This document shows positions 1-8,941 of a stretch of 64,000 nt of DNA, in pieces; positions within the stretch are counted from its first letter, which is position 1; each line of letters starts with the position of its first letter. Location: NCBI RefSeq assembly GCF_900103285.1, contig NZ_FNGS01000003.1:235717-299716 (forward strand). Direction: 5' to 3'. The notes under the pieces were generated by a model. That model searched no databases. It was not told the origin of the DNA and saw nothing but the letters and a program-made list of their open reading frames with translations. Source of the DNA: Siphonobacter aquaeclarae. Its GTDB lineage: Bacteria > Bacteroidota > Bacteroidia > Cytophagales > Spirosomataceae. Both the position numbers and the translations under genes were made by a program.

Positions 1-40
1 GGACGGTTTCGCAGACATTAAAAGTTCATTAGAAGTAATG

Positions 41-62
41 GCGGGAATTTTAACCCGCTTTT
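41..62 (+). terminator. Weak terminator of a gene left of the window
   Basis: GCGGG at 41-45 and CCCGC at 54-58 form a short stem followed by TTTT. It could end a plus-strand gene that lies outside the window. The first 90 bases contain no other recognisable feature, and I cannot tell which of the short reading tails at the edge is real. Confidence 0.3.
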
Positions 63-94
63 AATCTCGTATTCTGAAGATAGATGGCCGGAAA

Positions 95-130
95 AATAAA
101 AAAAGCAGGACCCGCGGAGAGCCCTGCTTT
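95..130 (-). terminator. Rho-independent terminator of the 152-592 gene
   Basis: AAAGCAGG (102-109) pairs with CCTGCTTT (123-130). On the minus strand the stem is followed by a T-rich run, so it serves the minus-strand gene just to its right. Confidence 0.7.
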
Positions 131-151
131 ACTATTGCTTGCAGCGTTGTC

Positions 152-592
152 TTATTCGTCGTCGGAAGCGGAACCGTCCCGGGGAGTTTTTTCCTTCAGG
201 AGCAATTCATAGCCGCTGACTTCTTCGTATTCGAAAGGCTTAATCTCAAAGGTGTAGTCGAGTGTAGCGTAATCGATACCCATTTTGTGGAGGATAGGCC
301 CCAGGGGAATTCCGTGGCCACGTCCACTTTTTGCGATGGCAAAAGCTTCGGCATCATCATTCGCCGCTTTTACCAGGAAGAAAGAACCGACGCCTCTTTT
401 CCGCTCTTCGGTTCCGACGCGGAAACGGCTTGTGGCGGGGTCAGCGGCCAGTAAATCAAGCACCGCGGGAGAGAGTAACAACTTTCCTTTTTTGGAAATG
501 GAAGTCGTCAGAAGGTCTTTCGATTTGGTCTCTTTTTTCTTTTCCTCCACATTGTCGTTCGGAGAAAAGAAACGAATAGCTTTTTTCTTCAT
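152..592 (-). CDS. Conserved small cytoplasmic protein of unknown function
   Basis: A 146-residue protein with no signal peptide or membrane segment. The N-terminal 35 residues are very lysine-rich (MKKKAIRFFSPND, then a KKK/KK stretch) and look disordered. The middle is compact with a glycine-containing stretch (KSGRGHGIPLGPIL, about residues 88-101), and the C-terminus is acidic (GSASDDE). I do not recognise a named domain. The gene stands alone, ends at a clear terminator, and codon use matches its neighbours, so it looks real. The start ATG gives the whole lysine-rich head. No function is proposed. Confidence 0.7.
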   Translation of the reverse strand: MKKKAIRFFSPNDNVEEKKKETKSKDLLTTSISKKGKLLLSPAVLDLLAADPATSRFRVGTEERKRGVGSFFLVKAANDDAEAFAIAKSGRGHGIPLGPILHKMGIDYATLDYTFEIKPFEYEEVSGYELLLKEKTPRDGSASDDE

Positions 593-1179
593 GATAAATT
601 AAGTTGCTGCTTGTGATTGAGAAACAAATATGTGTTTTCGCAACTAGAAAACAAACGACCCAATCTTGAAATTTAGCGTACGAGCGGAATTAAATAACGA
701 TTTTCTGACAAAAATAAACACCCGGTAGCAGTTACGTTTGCCGGATTGGAGGACCCGAAAAACCCGATATGGGTTGGCATGCAGCGAAATCAGGGCGATC
801 AGTCCTGTTTCTTTTTTGATTTGCCTTTCCTTGATAAAAGCCAAGGATAATAACGTATATATTCCGTATAAAAAGCCCCGTTCACCTGCCCGATTCCGGG
901 GGATATTCCGGATTGAAAGAACGTATTTCCTGCCGGAAAACGCGAAGAAAGCAGGAGACAGAAAACGGATTTCCGGCGGGGTACAACGGAGGATTTTCCG
1001 GAAATACCCGGGTAAAAAAGAAAAAAACACCGGCAAACAGGGTTGCTTTGACCGGAACCGGGAAGAAATCCTGCCCGGTGGGAAAACCCGTTTCTCCGCA
1101 GACGAAATGCCTGAAACTGTTTATCTTCACCCGGTATTTCAGAACCCGCCGGTTTCGGAGCGTCTTTCCAACCAAGCCT
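593..1179. other. Long intergenic region, no gene seen
   Basis: This stretch separates two divergent genes. A TACGTTTG at 733-740 fits the Bacteroidetes -7 consensus TAnnTTTG on the plus strand but has no good -33 partner. The right half is rich in CCGG-containing words such as TTTTCCGG. Frames open through 738-1247 and 913-1179 encode only basic low-complexity peptide and are not credible. Confidence 0.5.
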
Positions 1180-2385
1180 ATGAGAACTCTTTTCTGGAAG
1201 TCACGTATTCTGCTTTTAGTGGTAACCGCATTCGTGGTTGCCTGTAAAAATGGAGGAGATCCCGATCCTTCTGCGTCCTATCAGTACCTGGTTGAAGCCA
1301 AACAGGTAGCCAGCCTGACAAAAGACCAGGTGGCCTCACAAGTTGCCGCGGCTAATCCGATCTTTTCAGGACTGGTGCAGTTCGGCGTCACCACTTACCG
1401 GATTACCTATAAGACCAAAAATGCCGACGGAACGGAGGTAATGGCGTCAGGCGCCCTGGTCGTTCCGGCCACGCAAAACGCCGTCCCGATGGTCAGTTAC
1501 CAACACGGCACGATTACGTCAGATGCCAGCGCCCCTTCGTACTTTTCGGCTACTTCCGGAATGGACGGGCAATTGGTTATTCTGATGGGATCTGTCGGTT
1601 ACATCACCGTAGCGCCTGATTACATCGGCTATGGTGTGTCGAATACCCTTCCGCATACGTATGAAAGCCGCCAGGGGCTGGCGCAGGCCAGCCTTGATCT
1701 GCTTCGTGCCGCGAAGGAATTTTTTGCTGGAAAAAGCGCCTGGGATAACCGCCTCTACCTGACGGGCTATTCCGAAGGCGGATATGCCACCATGGCGCTA
1801 TTGAAAAAAATGGAAGAGGAAGCACCGTCGGAATTCAACATCCGGGCGGTTTCGTGCGGGGCGGGCGCTTATAATAAGACGTCGTTCATGAAGCATCTCG
1901 TGAATGATACCGGGACGACACTGGCCGCATATAATCGGCTGTATGTCTGGGTATTGATGACGTACAACCGGATATACGGGCTGAACCGGGCCCCGTCCTA
2001 TTACTTCAAAGAACCCTATGCTTCCCAGATTCCGGCTATTGTCAATTCGGCGGCAGACCTGGACAATGTCACCATCAACGCGAGCCTGAATACGGCCTTC
2101 ACGGATTCGTTCCGGAAAGGATTGAATGACGGGACAGATACCGCGTTTCTGAACGCCATCAAAGACAACGATATCTACGACTGGAAGCCCAAATCCACCT
2201 TGCAGTTGTATCACGGTGATGCCGACGAGCTCGTTCCGTTTTACAACTCCCAAAGCGCTTACGACGCGATGAAAGCCAGGGGCGCCGCAAACGTCGAACT
2301 CATCACGATGAAGGGAAAGACGCATACCTCCGGTATTACGGAGTATGCAACGGGTACACTGATTCTGTTTACGTCGGTGAAGTAA
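1180..2385 (+). CDS. Lipoprotein alpha/beta hydrolase (secretory-lipase-like)
   Basis: A 401-residue predicted lipoprotein. A short hydrophobic signal ends in a lipobox (FVVAC, Cys22), so the mature protein should be tethered to a membrane on the outer side. The alpha/beta-hydrolase core carries the nucleophile elbow GYSEGG (Ser198), an acid in YHGDADELVPF (Asp347 or Asp349) and a histidine in KGKTHTSG (His382), a complete triad in the right order. The layout resembles bacterial relatives of the secretory lipase (LIP) family, which cleave esters; the substrate is unknown. The frame is open upstream to 913, but the ATG at 1180 is chosen because it starts the signal peptide directly. A terminator follows. 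Confidence 0.8.
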   Translation: MRTLFWKSRILLLVVTAFVVACKNGGDPDPSASYQYLVEAKQVASLTKDQVASQVAAANPIFSGLVQFGVTTYRITYKTKNADGTEVMASGALVVPATQNAVPMVSYQHGTITSDASAPSYFSATSGMDGQLVILMGSVGYITVAPDYIGYGVSNTLPHTYESRQGLAQASLDLLRAAKEFFAGKSAWDNRLYLTGYSEGGYATMALLKKMEEEAPSEFNIRAVSCGAGAYNKTSFMKHLVNDTGTTLAAYNRLYVWVLMTYNRIYGLNRAPSYYFKEPYASQIPAIVNSAADLDNVTINASLNTAFTDSFRKGLNDGTDTAFLNAIKDNDIYDWKPKSTLQLYHGDADELVPFYNSQSAYDAMKARGAANVELITMKGKTHTSGITEYATGTLILFTSVK

Positions 2386-2400
2386 CAGGTCAAAACGAAA

Positions 2401-2432
2401 AAGGAGCCTCCCGTAAGAGAGGCTCCTTTTTT
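2401..2432. terminator. Bidirectional terminator
   Basis: AAGGAGCCTC (2401-2410) pairs with GAGGCTCCTT (2419-2428), then a T run. It sits between the convergent hydrolase and the 52-codon gene, with A/T runs on both sides, so it can serve both. Confidence 0.85.
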
Positions 2433-2447
2433 CCTAACCGTTATTAC

Positions 2448-2606
2448 TTATTTCACCGGAGGAAGTCCGTGTTTTTCTATCATTTCCCGGGCATGGGTGT
2501 GTTTTTTAGGGAAAAGGACCTTGCCCGCATACATCTCATCCAGTGCATGATCAATAATGACCTTGCCGTCTGATAGCCGCTTCGGTTGCTCTGCCTGAGT
2601 TTTCAT
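2448..2606 (-). CDS. Small 52-residue protein next to DUF6934
   Basis: Reading the minus strand from ATG at 2606 gives 52 residues beginning MKTQAEQPKRLSDGKVI and ending EMIEKHGLPPVK. It is charged and soluble with no signal peptide. It lies 10 bases after the stop of the DUF6934 gene and before a terminator, so the two are probably co-transcribed. I recognise no domain. The pairing with DUF6934 suggests a partner protein, which is inference. It is short but has a plausible amino-acid make-up and fits neatly between neighbour and terminator. Confidence 0.6.
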   Translation of the reverse strand: MKTQAEQPKRLSDGKVIIDHALDEMYAGKVLFPKKHTHAREMIEKHGLPPVK

Positions 2607-2616
2607 GATGTAATAT

Positions 2617-3094
2617 TCATCTTTTCTTGTGAATTACAAACGCTTCGTAGTTAATATTCCCTTCAAAGGGTCTCCATGTGCCTTCCGCGAGGCCCCACAG
2701 AGAGAAGTCTCTCATTATCAGAGAATGGTATTTCCTGAGTTTGCGCTGATAGAGCCACGTTCTGGATGCCGTCAGCCCCTGAGCGTAAACACTGGCTTCG
2801 GGGTTTTTTGATCAGAAAGTCTTCAACGGCAGCAGCGACAGTGTTGAGGACCGTTTCCATATCTCCGTTATCTGAAACAACATGGTCTTTCAAAGACCCG
2901 TCTGCATCTGTATCGCCAAAAGCCAAATTGAAAAACGGAATTAATAATCCGCTGTCGTCATGAAGCTGGATAAATTCTATTTTTTTCAAAATTATGCCTT
3001 TGGGACCAATACTTTGAAATGAATAGATATATACACCGCTCTCTCCGGAGGACGCCGATAAGTCATAGCTGTTTTGCTGCATTGTGAGTTGCAA
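2617..3094 (-). pseudogene. DUF6934-family gene with a single-base frameshift
   Basis: The first part (about 95 codons) matches the DUF6934 pattern as I recall it: FQSIGPKGIILKKIEF, FFNLAFGDTDADG, then VVSDNGDMETVLNTVAAAV. After FLIKKP the frame drifts into nonsense and stops at 2663. One base further along, the expected family ending resumes: PEASVYAQGLTASRTWLYQR, then WRPFEGNINYEAFVIHKKR, stopping at 2617. The break is at a run of six A and four C (minus strand; plus strand GGGG 2800-2803, TTTTTT 2804-2809). One extra base there explains everything. It may be a real mutation, a phase-variable tract or a base-calling error. Start could also be the second Met at 3082. Function of the family is unknown. 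Confidence 0.8.
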
Positions 3095-3104
3095 GGGCTT
3101 ACCG

Positions 3105-3142
3105 GCAAAAATAATGGTCTGCCTCGCTTGAGACAGACCATT
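3105..3142 (-). terminator. Terminator of nrdA
   Basis: AATGGTCTG (3113-3121) pairs with CAGACCATT (3134-3142), with CTC/GAG pairing inside. On the minus strand a T-rich run follows, 25 bases after the nrdA stop. Confidence 0.8.
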
Positions 3143-3166
3143 TAGTAAGAAATACTCAAAAGTGCT

Positions 3167-5629
3167 TTAGGATCCGCACATCTCGCAGCCTTCCGGATCG
3201 TCCAGCGAGCAGGCGATAGCCGCTTTGGCATCGTCTTCTGACCATTGTACTACTTCCTTCTGCATAGCCGCCTGTGCTTCGGGCGTAGCGAGGTAGTTCA
3301 TGGCTTTCTCGTGAACGGTTTCGGTGCTCGGCTGGAGAGCTACCTGCGCCTGCGTTTCCACCGTAAACTTGATGGCGTCGGCAGCAGCTTTGGTCCGCAG
3401 GTAATACATGCCGGTTTTCAGTCCCCGCTCCCAAGCGTGGAAGTGCATCGACGTGATTTTACCGAAGTTGGCGTCCGTCATGTGGATGTTGAGTGACTGG
3501 CTCTGGCAGATGTAGGCGCCGCGGTCGGCCGCCATATCGATGATCGTCTTTTGCTTGACTTCCCAAACCGTCTTGTACAGGTCTTTGAGGTTTTGGGGCA
3601 GCTCGGCGATGTTCTGAACGGAACCGTTGGCCGCGATGAGCTTGTTTTTCATCGTTTCGTTCCACAGGCCCATCTTCACGAGATCGCGGAGGAGGTACTT
3701 GTTCACAACGACAAATTCTCCGGAGAGTACACGACGCACGTAAATGTTTGAGGTAAACGGCTCGAAACATTCGTTGTTGCCGAGGATCTGGCTCGTCGAA
3801 GCCGTCGGCATCGGCGCTACCAGCAGGGAGTTGCGTACGCCGTGGGTTTTGACCTTTTCGCGGAGGTCTTCCCAGTCCCAGCGACCGGAATCAGGCGTCA
3901 CACCCCACATGTCGAACTGGAAAATACCCTGGGAAATCGGGCTGCCGGCCCAGGTCTGGTAGGTACCGAATTGCTGTGCCTGCTCCATCGAAGCCTCCAT
4001 CGCTCCGAAGTAGATGGTTTCGAAGATGTCCTTGTTGAGCTGGCGTGCTTCTTCGCTCTCAAACGGCATGCGCAGCAGAACGAAGGTATCGGCGAGGCCC
4101 TGTACGCCGAGACCGATCGGCCGGTGGCGCTTGTTCGAGCGCTCGGCTTCCGGAATCGGGTAGTAGTTGATATCAATGATTTTGTTGAGGTTGCGGGTCG
4201 CGACCTTCGTGATTTCGTACAGCTTCTGGTGGTTGAACCGCAGGAAGCCGTCTTCGCCTTTCTCGACAAACTTCGGCAGCGCGAGGGAAGCGAGGTTACA
4301 AACCGCTACTTCATCTGCGGCCGTGTATTCGATGATCTCCGTGCAGAGGTTCGAAGACTTGATGGTACCGAGGTTCTTCTGGTTGGACTTGCGGTTGGCA
4401 TGGTCCTTGAAGAGCATGTACGGCGTACCGGTTTCAATCTGGGATTCAATGATTTCGAACCACAGGTCCTGTGCCTTGACGGTGCGGCGGGCTTTGCCTT
4501 CGCGCTCGTATTTTTCGTACAGGGCTTCGAATTCGTCTCCGTAGGCATCCGCCAGACCGGGGCATTCGTGGGGGCAGAGCAGCGACCATACGTCGTTGTC
4601 TTTCACCCGCTTCATAAACAAATCAGGTACCCAGAGGGCATAGAAAAGATCCCGGGCACGGAGTTCTTCCTTGCCGTGGTTCTTCTTCATCTGGAGGAAT
4701 TCAAAGATATCGGCATGCCAGGGCTCGATGTAAATAGCAAAAGAGCCTTTGCGCTTGCCACCTCCCTGATCGACGTACCGGGCGGTATCGTTGAAGACGC
4801 GGAGCATCGGGACGATACCATTGGAAGTACCGTTCGTACCCTTGATGTAGCTGCCCGTTGCGCGGATGTTATGGATGCTGAGGCCAATGCCGCCCGCTGA
4901 TTGGGAAATCAGGGCGCATTGCTTCAGGGTATCGTAAATACCGGTGATGCTGTCATCCTGCATAGTCAGGAGGAAGCAGGAAGAAAGCTGGGGTTTCGGC
5001 GTGCCGGCGTTGAAGAGCGTCGGGGTAGCATGCGTAAACCAGCGTTCAGACAGCAGGTTATAGGTTTCAATCGCGGCGTCTACCTCGTTTCCGTGGATAC
5101 CGATCGCCACACGCATGAGCATATGCTGAGGGCGCTCCGAAATCTTGCCGTTCATTTTGAGGAGGTATGACTTTTCGAGCGTCTTGAAGCCGAAGTAGTC
5201 ATATCCGAAATCCCGGTCGTAGATAATGGTGGAATCGAGCAGGGCCGCGTGCTTCTTGACCACTTCATACGTTTCCTTTGAGATCAGGGCGGCATTTTCG
5301 CCTGTCTTGGGGTCTACATAGTGGTAGAGTTGCTTGATAGTCGCCGAGAACGATTTAAGCGTATTCTTATGCAGGTTAGAAATAGCGATACGGGCAGCGA
5401 GCGTCGCATAGTCCGGGTGACGCGTCGTGAGAGACGCGGCGGTTTCGGCTGCGAGGTTGTCCAGTTCGGCCGTGGAAACGCCGTCGTAAATACCGGCAAC
5501 CACTTTCATGGCTACTTCCACAGGTTGGACAAAGGAAGGATCCAGGCCGTAGCACAGCCGCTCGATCCGGGCCGTGATTTTGTCGAACTTCACGGATTCC
5601 CGGCGTCCGTCTCGTTTAATAACGTGCAT
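3167..5629 (-). CDS. nrdA: Ribonucleoside-diphosphate reductase, class I large subunit
   Basis: This 820-residue protein reduces ribonucleoside diphosphates to deoxy forms for DNA synthesis. An ATP-cone (about residues 1-93) provides allosteric control. The catalytic barrel holds the redox pair Cys218 (SSCFLL) and Cys444 ([10 protein letters not shown]), and the active-site triad Asn427, Cys429, Glu431 in SSNLCTEII. The tyrosine pair for radical transfer is in GMYYLRTKA. The tail ends CEMCGS with Cys815 and Cys818, the thioredoxin/glutaredoxin-accessible pair. Length and features match class Ia enzymes, which need the small subunit NrdB; that gene is not in this window. The gene has its own terminator and a long upstream region. 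Confidence 0.97.
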   Translation of the reverse strand: MHVIKRDGRRESVKFDKITARIERLCYGLDPSFVQPVEVAMKVVAGIYDGVSTAELDNLAAETAASLTTRHPDYATLAARIAISNLHKNTLKSFSATIKQLYHYVDPKTGENAALISKETYEVVKKHAALLDSTIIYDRDFGYDYFGFKTLEKSYLLKMNGKISERPQHMLMRVAIGIHGNEVDAAIETYNLLSERWFTHATPTLFNAGTPKPQLSSCFLLTMQDDSITGIYDTLKQCALISQSAGGIGLSIHNIRATGSYIKGTNGTSNGIVPMLRVFNDTARYVDQGGGKRKGSFAIYIEPWHADIFEFLQMKKNHGKEELRARDLFYALWVPDLFMKRVKDNDVWSLLCPHECPGLADAYGDEFEALYEKYEREGKARRTVKAQDLWFEIIESQIETGTPYMLFKDHANRKSNQKNLGTIKSSNLCTEIIEYTAADEVAVCNLASLALPKFVEKGEDGFLRFNHQKLYEITKVATRNLNKIIDINYYPIPEAERSNKRHRPIGLGVQGLADTFVLLRMPFESEEARQLNKDIFETIYFGAMEASMEQAQQFGTYQTWAGSPISQGIFQFDMWGVTPDSGRWDWEDLREKVKTHGVRNSLLVAPMPTASTSQILGNNECFEPFTSNIYVRRVLSGEFVVVNKYLLRDLVKMGLWNETMKNKLIAANGSVQNIAELPQNLKDLYKTVWEVKQKTIIDMAADRGAYICQSQSLNIHMTDANFGKITSMHFHAWERGLKTGMYYLRTKAAADAIKFTVETQAQVALQPSTETVHEKAMNYLATPEAQAAMQKEVVQWSEDDAKAAIACSLDDPEGCEMCGS

Positions 5630-5841
5630 ATTGTCAGCGAGTTAGAGTATATCAGTTAAAAGAAGGAGAGTTTCAAGGTTGAAAATTGCCGGAAAGAACC
5701 GCGCCACCGCTTAACCTCTTCGCCCTGCCATTTGTTCCGGCTCGGGCCATATCTTATCAGAAGATAGATTTCTGTCTTTTCCGAATGTGAAATTAGTGTT
5801 AAGAACAATAGGGTGCAACCGTCCGATTAGTTCATAATTGT

Positions 5842-5860
5842 CTATATAAAAGCTATATAG
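5842..5860. promoter_or_regulatory. Candidate operator in the nrdA-rpmE2 divergent region
   Basis: CTATATA (5842-5848) and TATATAG (5854-5860) form a perfect 7-base inverted repeat with a 5-base spacer. The core loosely resembles the AT-rich NrdR box, but only loosely. The 454-base region 5630-6083 otherwise shows only the L31 promoter near its right end. Confidence 0.35.
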
Positions 5861-6008
5861 CTCCCGGCGCCGGTCCAGTTAATTCAAACCCAAAACGTTA
5901 CCTTTGCCACTTCAATTTTTACTTGAGAGAAGCCGTCTGAAAGAAACTTTAAAAAGTCCAATAAAAAGATTTTCAATAAAATAACTTGAAAAACATCCGG
6001 AGAAATCC

Positions 6009-6039
6009 TTGGGTACTTTTGAAAAGATGCGTATTTTTG
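6009..6039 (+). promoter_or_regulatory. Promoter of rpmE2
   Basis: TTG at 6009-6011, 20 bases, then TATTTTTG at 6032-6039: a full match to the Bacteroidetes vegetative promoter. It sits 44 bases upstream of the start codon. Confidence 0.75.
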
Positions 6040-6083
6040 CGGCCCGTTCGTTTTGGAATCGTAACTGACTAACACTCAATACA

Positions 6084-6329
6084 ATGGCGAAAGCAGATAT
6101 TCATCCCGAGTACCGCGAGGTGGTATTCTGGGATCTTTCAAGCGACTTCAAGTTCCTGACCCGTTCGACTGCCCAAACCCGGGAAACGGTTGAATTCGAA
6201 GGCAACACCTATCCTGTTGTGAAGGTCGAAGTTTCTTCAGAGTCACACCCGTTCTACACCGGCAAGAACGTCCTCATGGACACCGCCGGTCGTGTCGACA
6301 AATTCCTCAAGCGTTACGGAAAGAAATAG
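6084..6329 (+). CDS. rpmE2: 50S ribosomal protein L31 type B
   Basis: An 81-residue ribosomal protein with the type B signature: [17 protein letters not shown] at the start and [19 protein letters not shown] near the end. It has no cysteines, so it is the zinc-free form rather than the zinc-binding type A form. It has its own promoter directly upstream and a strong terminator directly downstream, so it is a single-gene unit. Confidence 0.97.
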   Translation: MAKADIHPEYREVVFWDLSSDFKFLTRSTAQTRETVEFEGNTYPVVKVEVSSESHPFYTGKNVLMDTAGRVDKFLKRYGKK

Positions 6330-6350
6330 TCCGTTTCGCGCTGGGTTTTG

Positions 6351-6391
6351 GAAGCTCCGGTGGCCATTGGTCACCGGAGCTTCTTTTTTTT
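6351..6391 (+). terminator. Terminator of rpmE2
   Basis: GAAGCTCCGGTG (6351-6362) pairs with CACCGGAGCTTC (6372-6383), followed by at least eight T. The T run touches the stop codon of the convergent neighbour. Confidence 0.9.
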
Positions 6392-7277
6392 ACCGGGGTT
6401 TGAACGCCCAGATCATTCCCGGATTCTTCTTCCCTTCACTGGACAAAAACAGCGTGCCGTCGGGCGCGAAGCAGATACCTTCCGGCTGCTCGAATACTTT
6501 CGGATCCAGTTTTTCGACCGATACAAACTGCCCGCCCTTCCGGTCGAGTACAATCAGCTTGTGGCCATTCGAGGCCAGGATATACACATGTTTCGTCAGC
6601 GGATGCACCGCAATACCCGACGGATTGAATGTCGCATCCTTTCCGGTGAAACCGAGTTCCTCAAAACTTTGTTTGCGGAGCACGATGCCTTTCCAGGAGA
6701 GGTTCCGTGCCCGGTCGTAGAAATAGACATACCGGGTGTCGGGTTTACCGCTGCCGCCTTTGGTATTCTTGGCGGCGACGAAAAACCACTTCGTCTTCGG
6801 GTCGAAACAGAAGCCTTCAAGCTCGTTTTTGTCTCCGGGAAGAACCAGGCCGAAAGAACGGATCGAGCGGGTTGTTTTATGATCTTCGTCTCCGGCCTGA
6901 ATCGTCTCACTGAGCGGAAAGACGAACAGTTTGCCATCGCTCCGCATGATATAAAAGGTATTATCGACGTACGCCAGGTCTTCGTAATCGCCGGGGGTGC
7001 CCCACATCCGGCGGTCGGTTACTTTGCCGGATTTATAGTCGAAAAGAAACAAGTCGCCGTCCTCGTCGTTAATACACGCGAGCTGCCCGTCTTTCACATA
7101 AGTAATGCCCGAAATTTCCTTCAAACTTGCAGGAAGGGGAAAGGTACGCGAGGGATGGGCAAGGTCGTACGCCAGAGGGCTCAGCGCAGGTGCCGAAGCG
7201 GAAGCGGTTTGTTCCTGCTTTTTGGACTGGCAGGCGCCTGCCGCCGCCATCAGCAGAAAAACGAAGATAGAACGCAT
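6390..7277 (-). CDS. SdiA-regulated-type beta-propeller lipoprotein
   Basis: About 295 residues starting MRSIFVFLLMAAAGACQSKK: a short hydrophobic signal and a lipobox ending in Cys. The mature part has repeated strand motifs (KEISGITYVKDGQLACIND, EQPEGICFAPDGTLFLSSEG) typical of the SdiA-regulated domain family, a calcium-binding-type beta-propeller. Its role is not established; such lipoproteins often sit on the periplasmic or surface side. The frame runs 17 codons further upstream, but the ATG at 7277 begins the signal peptide. It is divergent from the HD/Pycsar gene with only about 58 bases between starts, so the two share a promoter region. Confidence 0.8.
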   Translation of the reverse strand: MRSIFVFLLMAAAGACQSKKQEQTASASAPALSPLAYDLAHPSRTFPLPASLKEISGITYVKDGQLACINDEDGDLFLFDYKSGKVTDRRMWGTPGDYEDLAYVDNTFYIMRSDGKLFVFPLSETIQAGDEDHKTTRSIRSFGLVLPGDKNELEGFCFDPKTKWFFVAAKNTKGGSGKPDTRYVYFYDRARNLSWKGIVLRKQSFEELGFTGKDATFNPSGIAVHPLTKHVYILASNGHKLIVLDRKGGQFVSVEKLDPKVFEQPEGICFAPDGTLFLSSEGKKNPGMIWAFKPR

Positions 7278-7335
7278 ATGGGCTGATTTTGGCGGGAATT
7301 TGCTACATTTCAATGATTTTCTGACCATCGATCAC

Positions 7336-8565
7336 GTGAAAAATAGTGTCGTCACCGAAGCTGCCGCGTCCGAAGCCGGAACGCTCGTCGACCGCGCCCG
7401 GGAAAATGCCGAGCAGGTGCTCCAGCGCCTGCCCAAAACGGTTGTTTACCACAACCTGAATCACACCCGGCAGGTAGTCGGGATGACGGAGGAAATCGGT
7501 CGGGCTACGGGGTTATCGCCCGAAGAACTGGAAATCGCGCTGATCGCAGCCTGGTTTCACGATACCGGCTATGTCAACGGGTCCAAGGAAGGGCACGAAG
7601 ACCGGAGCAAAGTCTTCGCAGAGGCGTTTCTGCGGGAAGAAGGCGCTTCGGAAGAAATGATCGATGCCGTCCTGCTCTGCATCGACGGAACGAAGCTTCC
7701 CCAGAAGCCGGCTACCCGCCTGGCAGAAGTCGTTGCCGACGCCGATCTTTCCCATACCGCTGCCGATAACTGCCTCGATCTTTCCGAACTGCTCCGCCAG
7801 GAGCTGACGTTTTCCTACGGAAAAATCGGGAAGAAAAAGTGGCTGCGGGGAACGCTCGACTTTTTCGGCAACCACCATTTTTTCACCCCTTACGCAAAAG
7901 AAGTGCTGGAAAAGAAAAAAGAAGCCAACCTCGAACGCATCCGCCGGCAACTGGAAGAAAAGGAAGCAGAAGACAAGGAGGAAAAGCCGAAGGATAAGAA
8001 AGAGGGCAAAAAGGACGAAGAGGGAGGTAAGAAGACCTTTCGTGGTATTGAAACCATGTTTCGGGTGACATCGCAGAACCACAACCAGTTCTCAGCCATG
8101 GCCGACAACAAGGCCAATATCATGATCTCCGTCAATACCATCATCATCTCGGTAATCCTGTCGGTACTGATCCGGAAACTGGAAGAATGGCCGCACCTGG
8201 TTATTCCGACGGTTATGCTCGTGACAACATGCCTGTTTGCGACGGTATTCGCCGTGCTGGCAACCCGGCCCAATGTCATCCGTGGTACATTCACGAAGGA
8301 AGACGTACTTCACCGGAATGTGAACCTGCTGTTTTTCGGCAATTTCAGCCGGATGGAGTTGGCCGACTACGAATGGGGTATGAAAGAAATGATGAACGAC
8401 CCGGATTTTCTCTACAGTAGTATGACCCGGGATATCTTTTTGCTTGGAAAAGTACTCGACAAAAAATACCGCCTGCTGCGGATCTCCTATAACATCTTCA
8501 TGTTTGGCTTTGTCGCCTCAGTAGTGGCGTTTGCGGCAGCCAGTATCTACTTTAAACATCACTAA
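7336..8565 (+). CDS. HD phosphohydrolase fused to Pycsar-type (DUF5706) membrane effector
   Basis: About 409 residues from GTG at 7336; no ATG is available and the frame further upstream would run into the divergent gene. Residues 30-200 are an HD-domain metal-dependent phosphohydrolase: His39/His43 in YHNLNHT, His75-Asp76 in WFHDTG, His87 in GHED, Asp in VADADLSH (135-140). A highly charged linker (about 205-235, mostly E and K) leads to the Pycsar effector/DUF5706 domain: MFRVTSQNHNQFSAMADNKA, then membrane helices near 262-280, 288-308 and 384-404. In Pycsar defence, such membrane effectors respond to cyclic CMP or UMP and disrupt the membrane. No cyclase is adjacent. The HD part could degrade a cyclic nucleotide or other phosphoester; that is inference. 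It ends in a CTAA overlap with the convergent gene. Confidence 0.8.
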   Translation: MKNSVVTEAAASEAGTLVDRARENAEQVLQRLPKTVVYHNLNHTRQVVGMTEEIGRATGLSPEELEIALIAAWFHDTGYVNGSKEGHEDRSKVFAEAFLREEGASEEMIDAVLLCIDGTKLPQKPATRLAEVVADADLSHTAADNCLDLSELLRQELTFSYGKIGKKKWLRGTLDFFGNHHFFTPYAKEVLEKKKEANLERIRRQLEEKEAEDKEEKPKDKKEGKKDEEGGKKTFRGIETMFRVTSQNHNQFSAMADNKANIMISVNTIIISVILSVLIRKLEEWPHLVIPTVMLVTTCLFATVFAVLATRPNVIRGTFTKEDVLHRNVNLLFFGNFSRMELADYEWGMKEMMNDPDFLYSSMTRDIFLLGKVLDKKYRLLRISYNIFMFGFVASVVAFAAASIYFKHH

Positions 8566-8846
8566 GCCGGCTTGCGGTCGGAATGCCCGAGGGGTTTGCC
8601 GGGGGCTATCAGGTCGCGAACGTGCTGCTTGAGGTCTTTGATTTCAGGGAAACCGCCGGCCGTTTTCCGGTCGAAAATTTCTTCGTCATTCAGAAATATC
8701 TTAAACGACCCGGCTACTTCGGACGGGCGGAGGGATACTTCGCCCAGTTCGTCGGCAAACGTTGTCAGCAATTCCTGCGCCAGCCAGGAAGAGCGGAGTA
8801 ACCAGCCGCACTTGGGGCAGTATTCGAGGGTAATACGGGGTTTCAT
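8562..8846 (-). CDS. SelT/SelW/SelH-family thioredoxin-like protein
   Basis: A 94-residue protein beginning MKPRITLEYCPKCGWLLRS. The CPKC pair sits at the position of the redox motif in the Rdx (SelW-like) family, here with cysteine rather than selenocysteine. The rest (GSFKIFLNDEEIFDRKTAGGFPE) fits the family's small thioredoxin fold. Its partner and substrate are unknown. The stop codon overlaps that of the convergent HD/Pycsar gene by four bases (CTAA). Confidence 0.85.
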   Translation of the reverse strand: MKPRITLEYCPKCGWLLRSSWLAQELLTTFADELGEVSLRPSEVAGSFKIFLNDEEIFDRKTAGGFPEIKDLKQHVRDLIAPGKPLGHSDRKPA

Positions 8847-8941
8847 AGGCAGGGAGGCCGGGGGAAATGAGGCACCGGCTGGCTCGTTCAGGCAAATCTT
8901 GGCATCTTTCCGGCATCGCGCAACCCTATGACTGAATTTTT

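Noticed and set aside
913..1179. 89-codon N-terminal extension of the hydrolase
   Set aside because: Basic, low-complexity residues ahead of a perfect lipoprotein signal; the ATG at 1180 is the sensible start.
3842..4900. A 352-codon plus-strand frame opposite nrdA
   Set aside because: It is antisense to a fully conserved catalytic gene and its composition mirrors the codon bias of nrdA.
5884..6075. 63-codon minus-strand frame upstream of rpmE2
   Set aside because: It covers the rpmE2 promoter and has no recognisable features.
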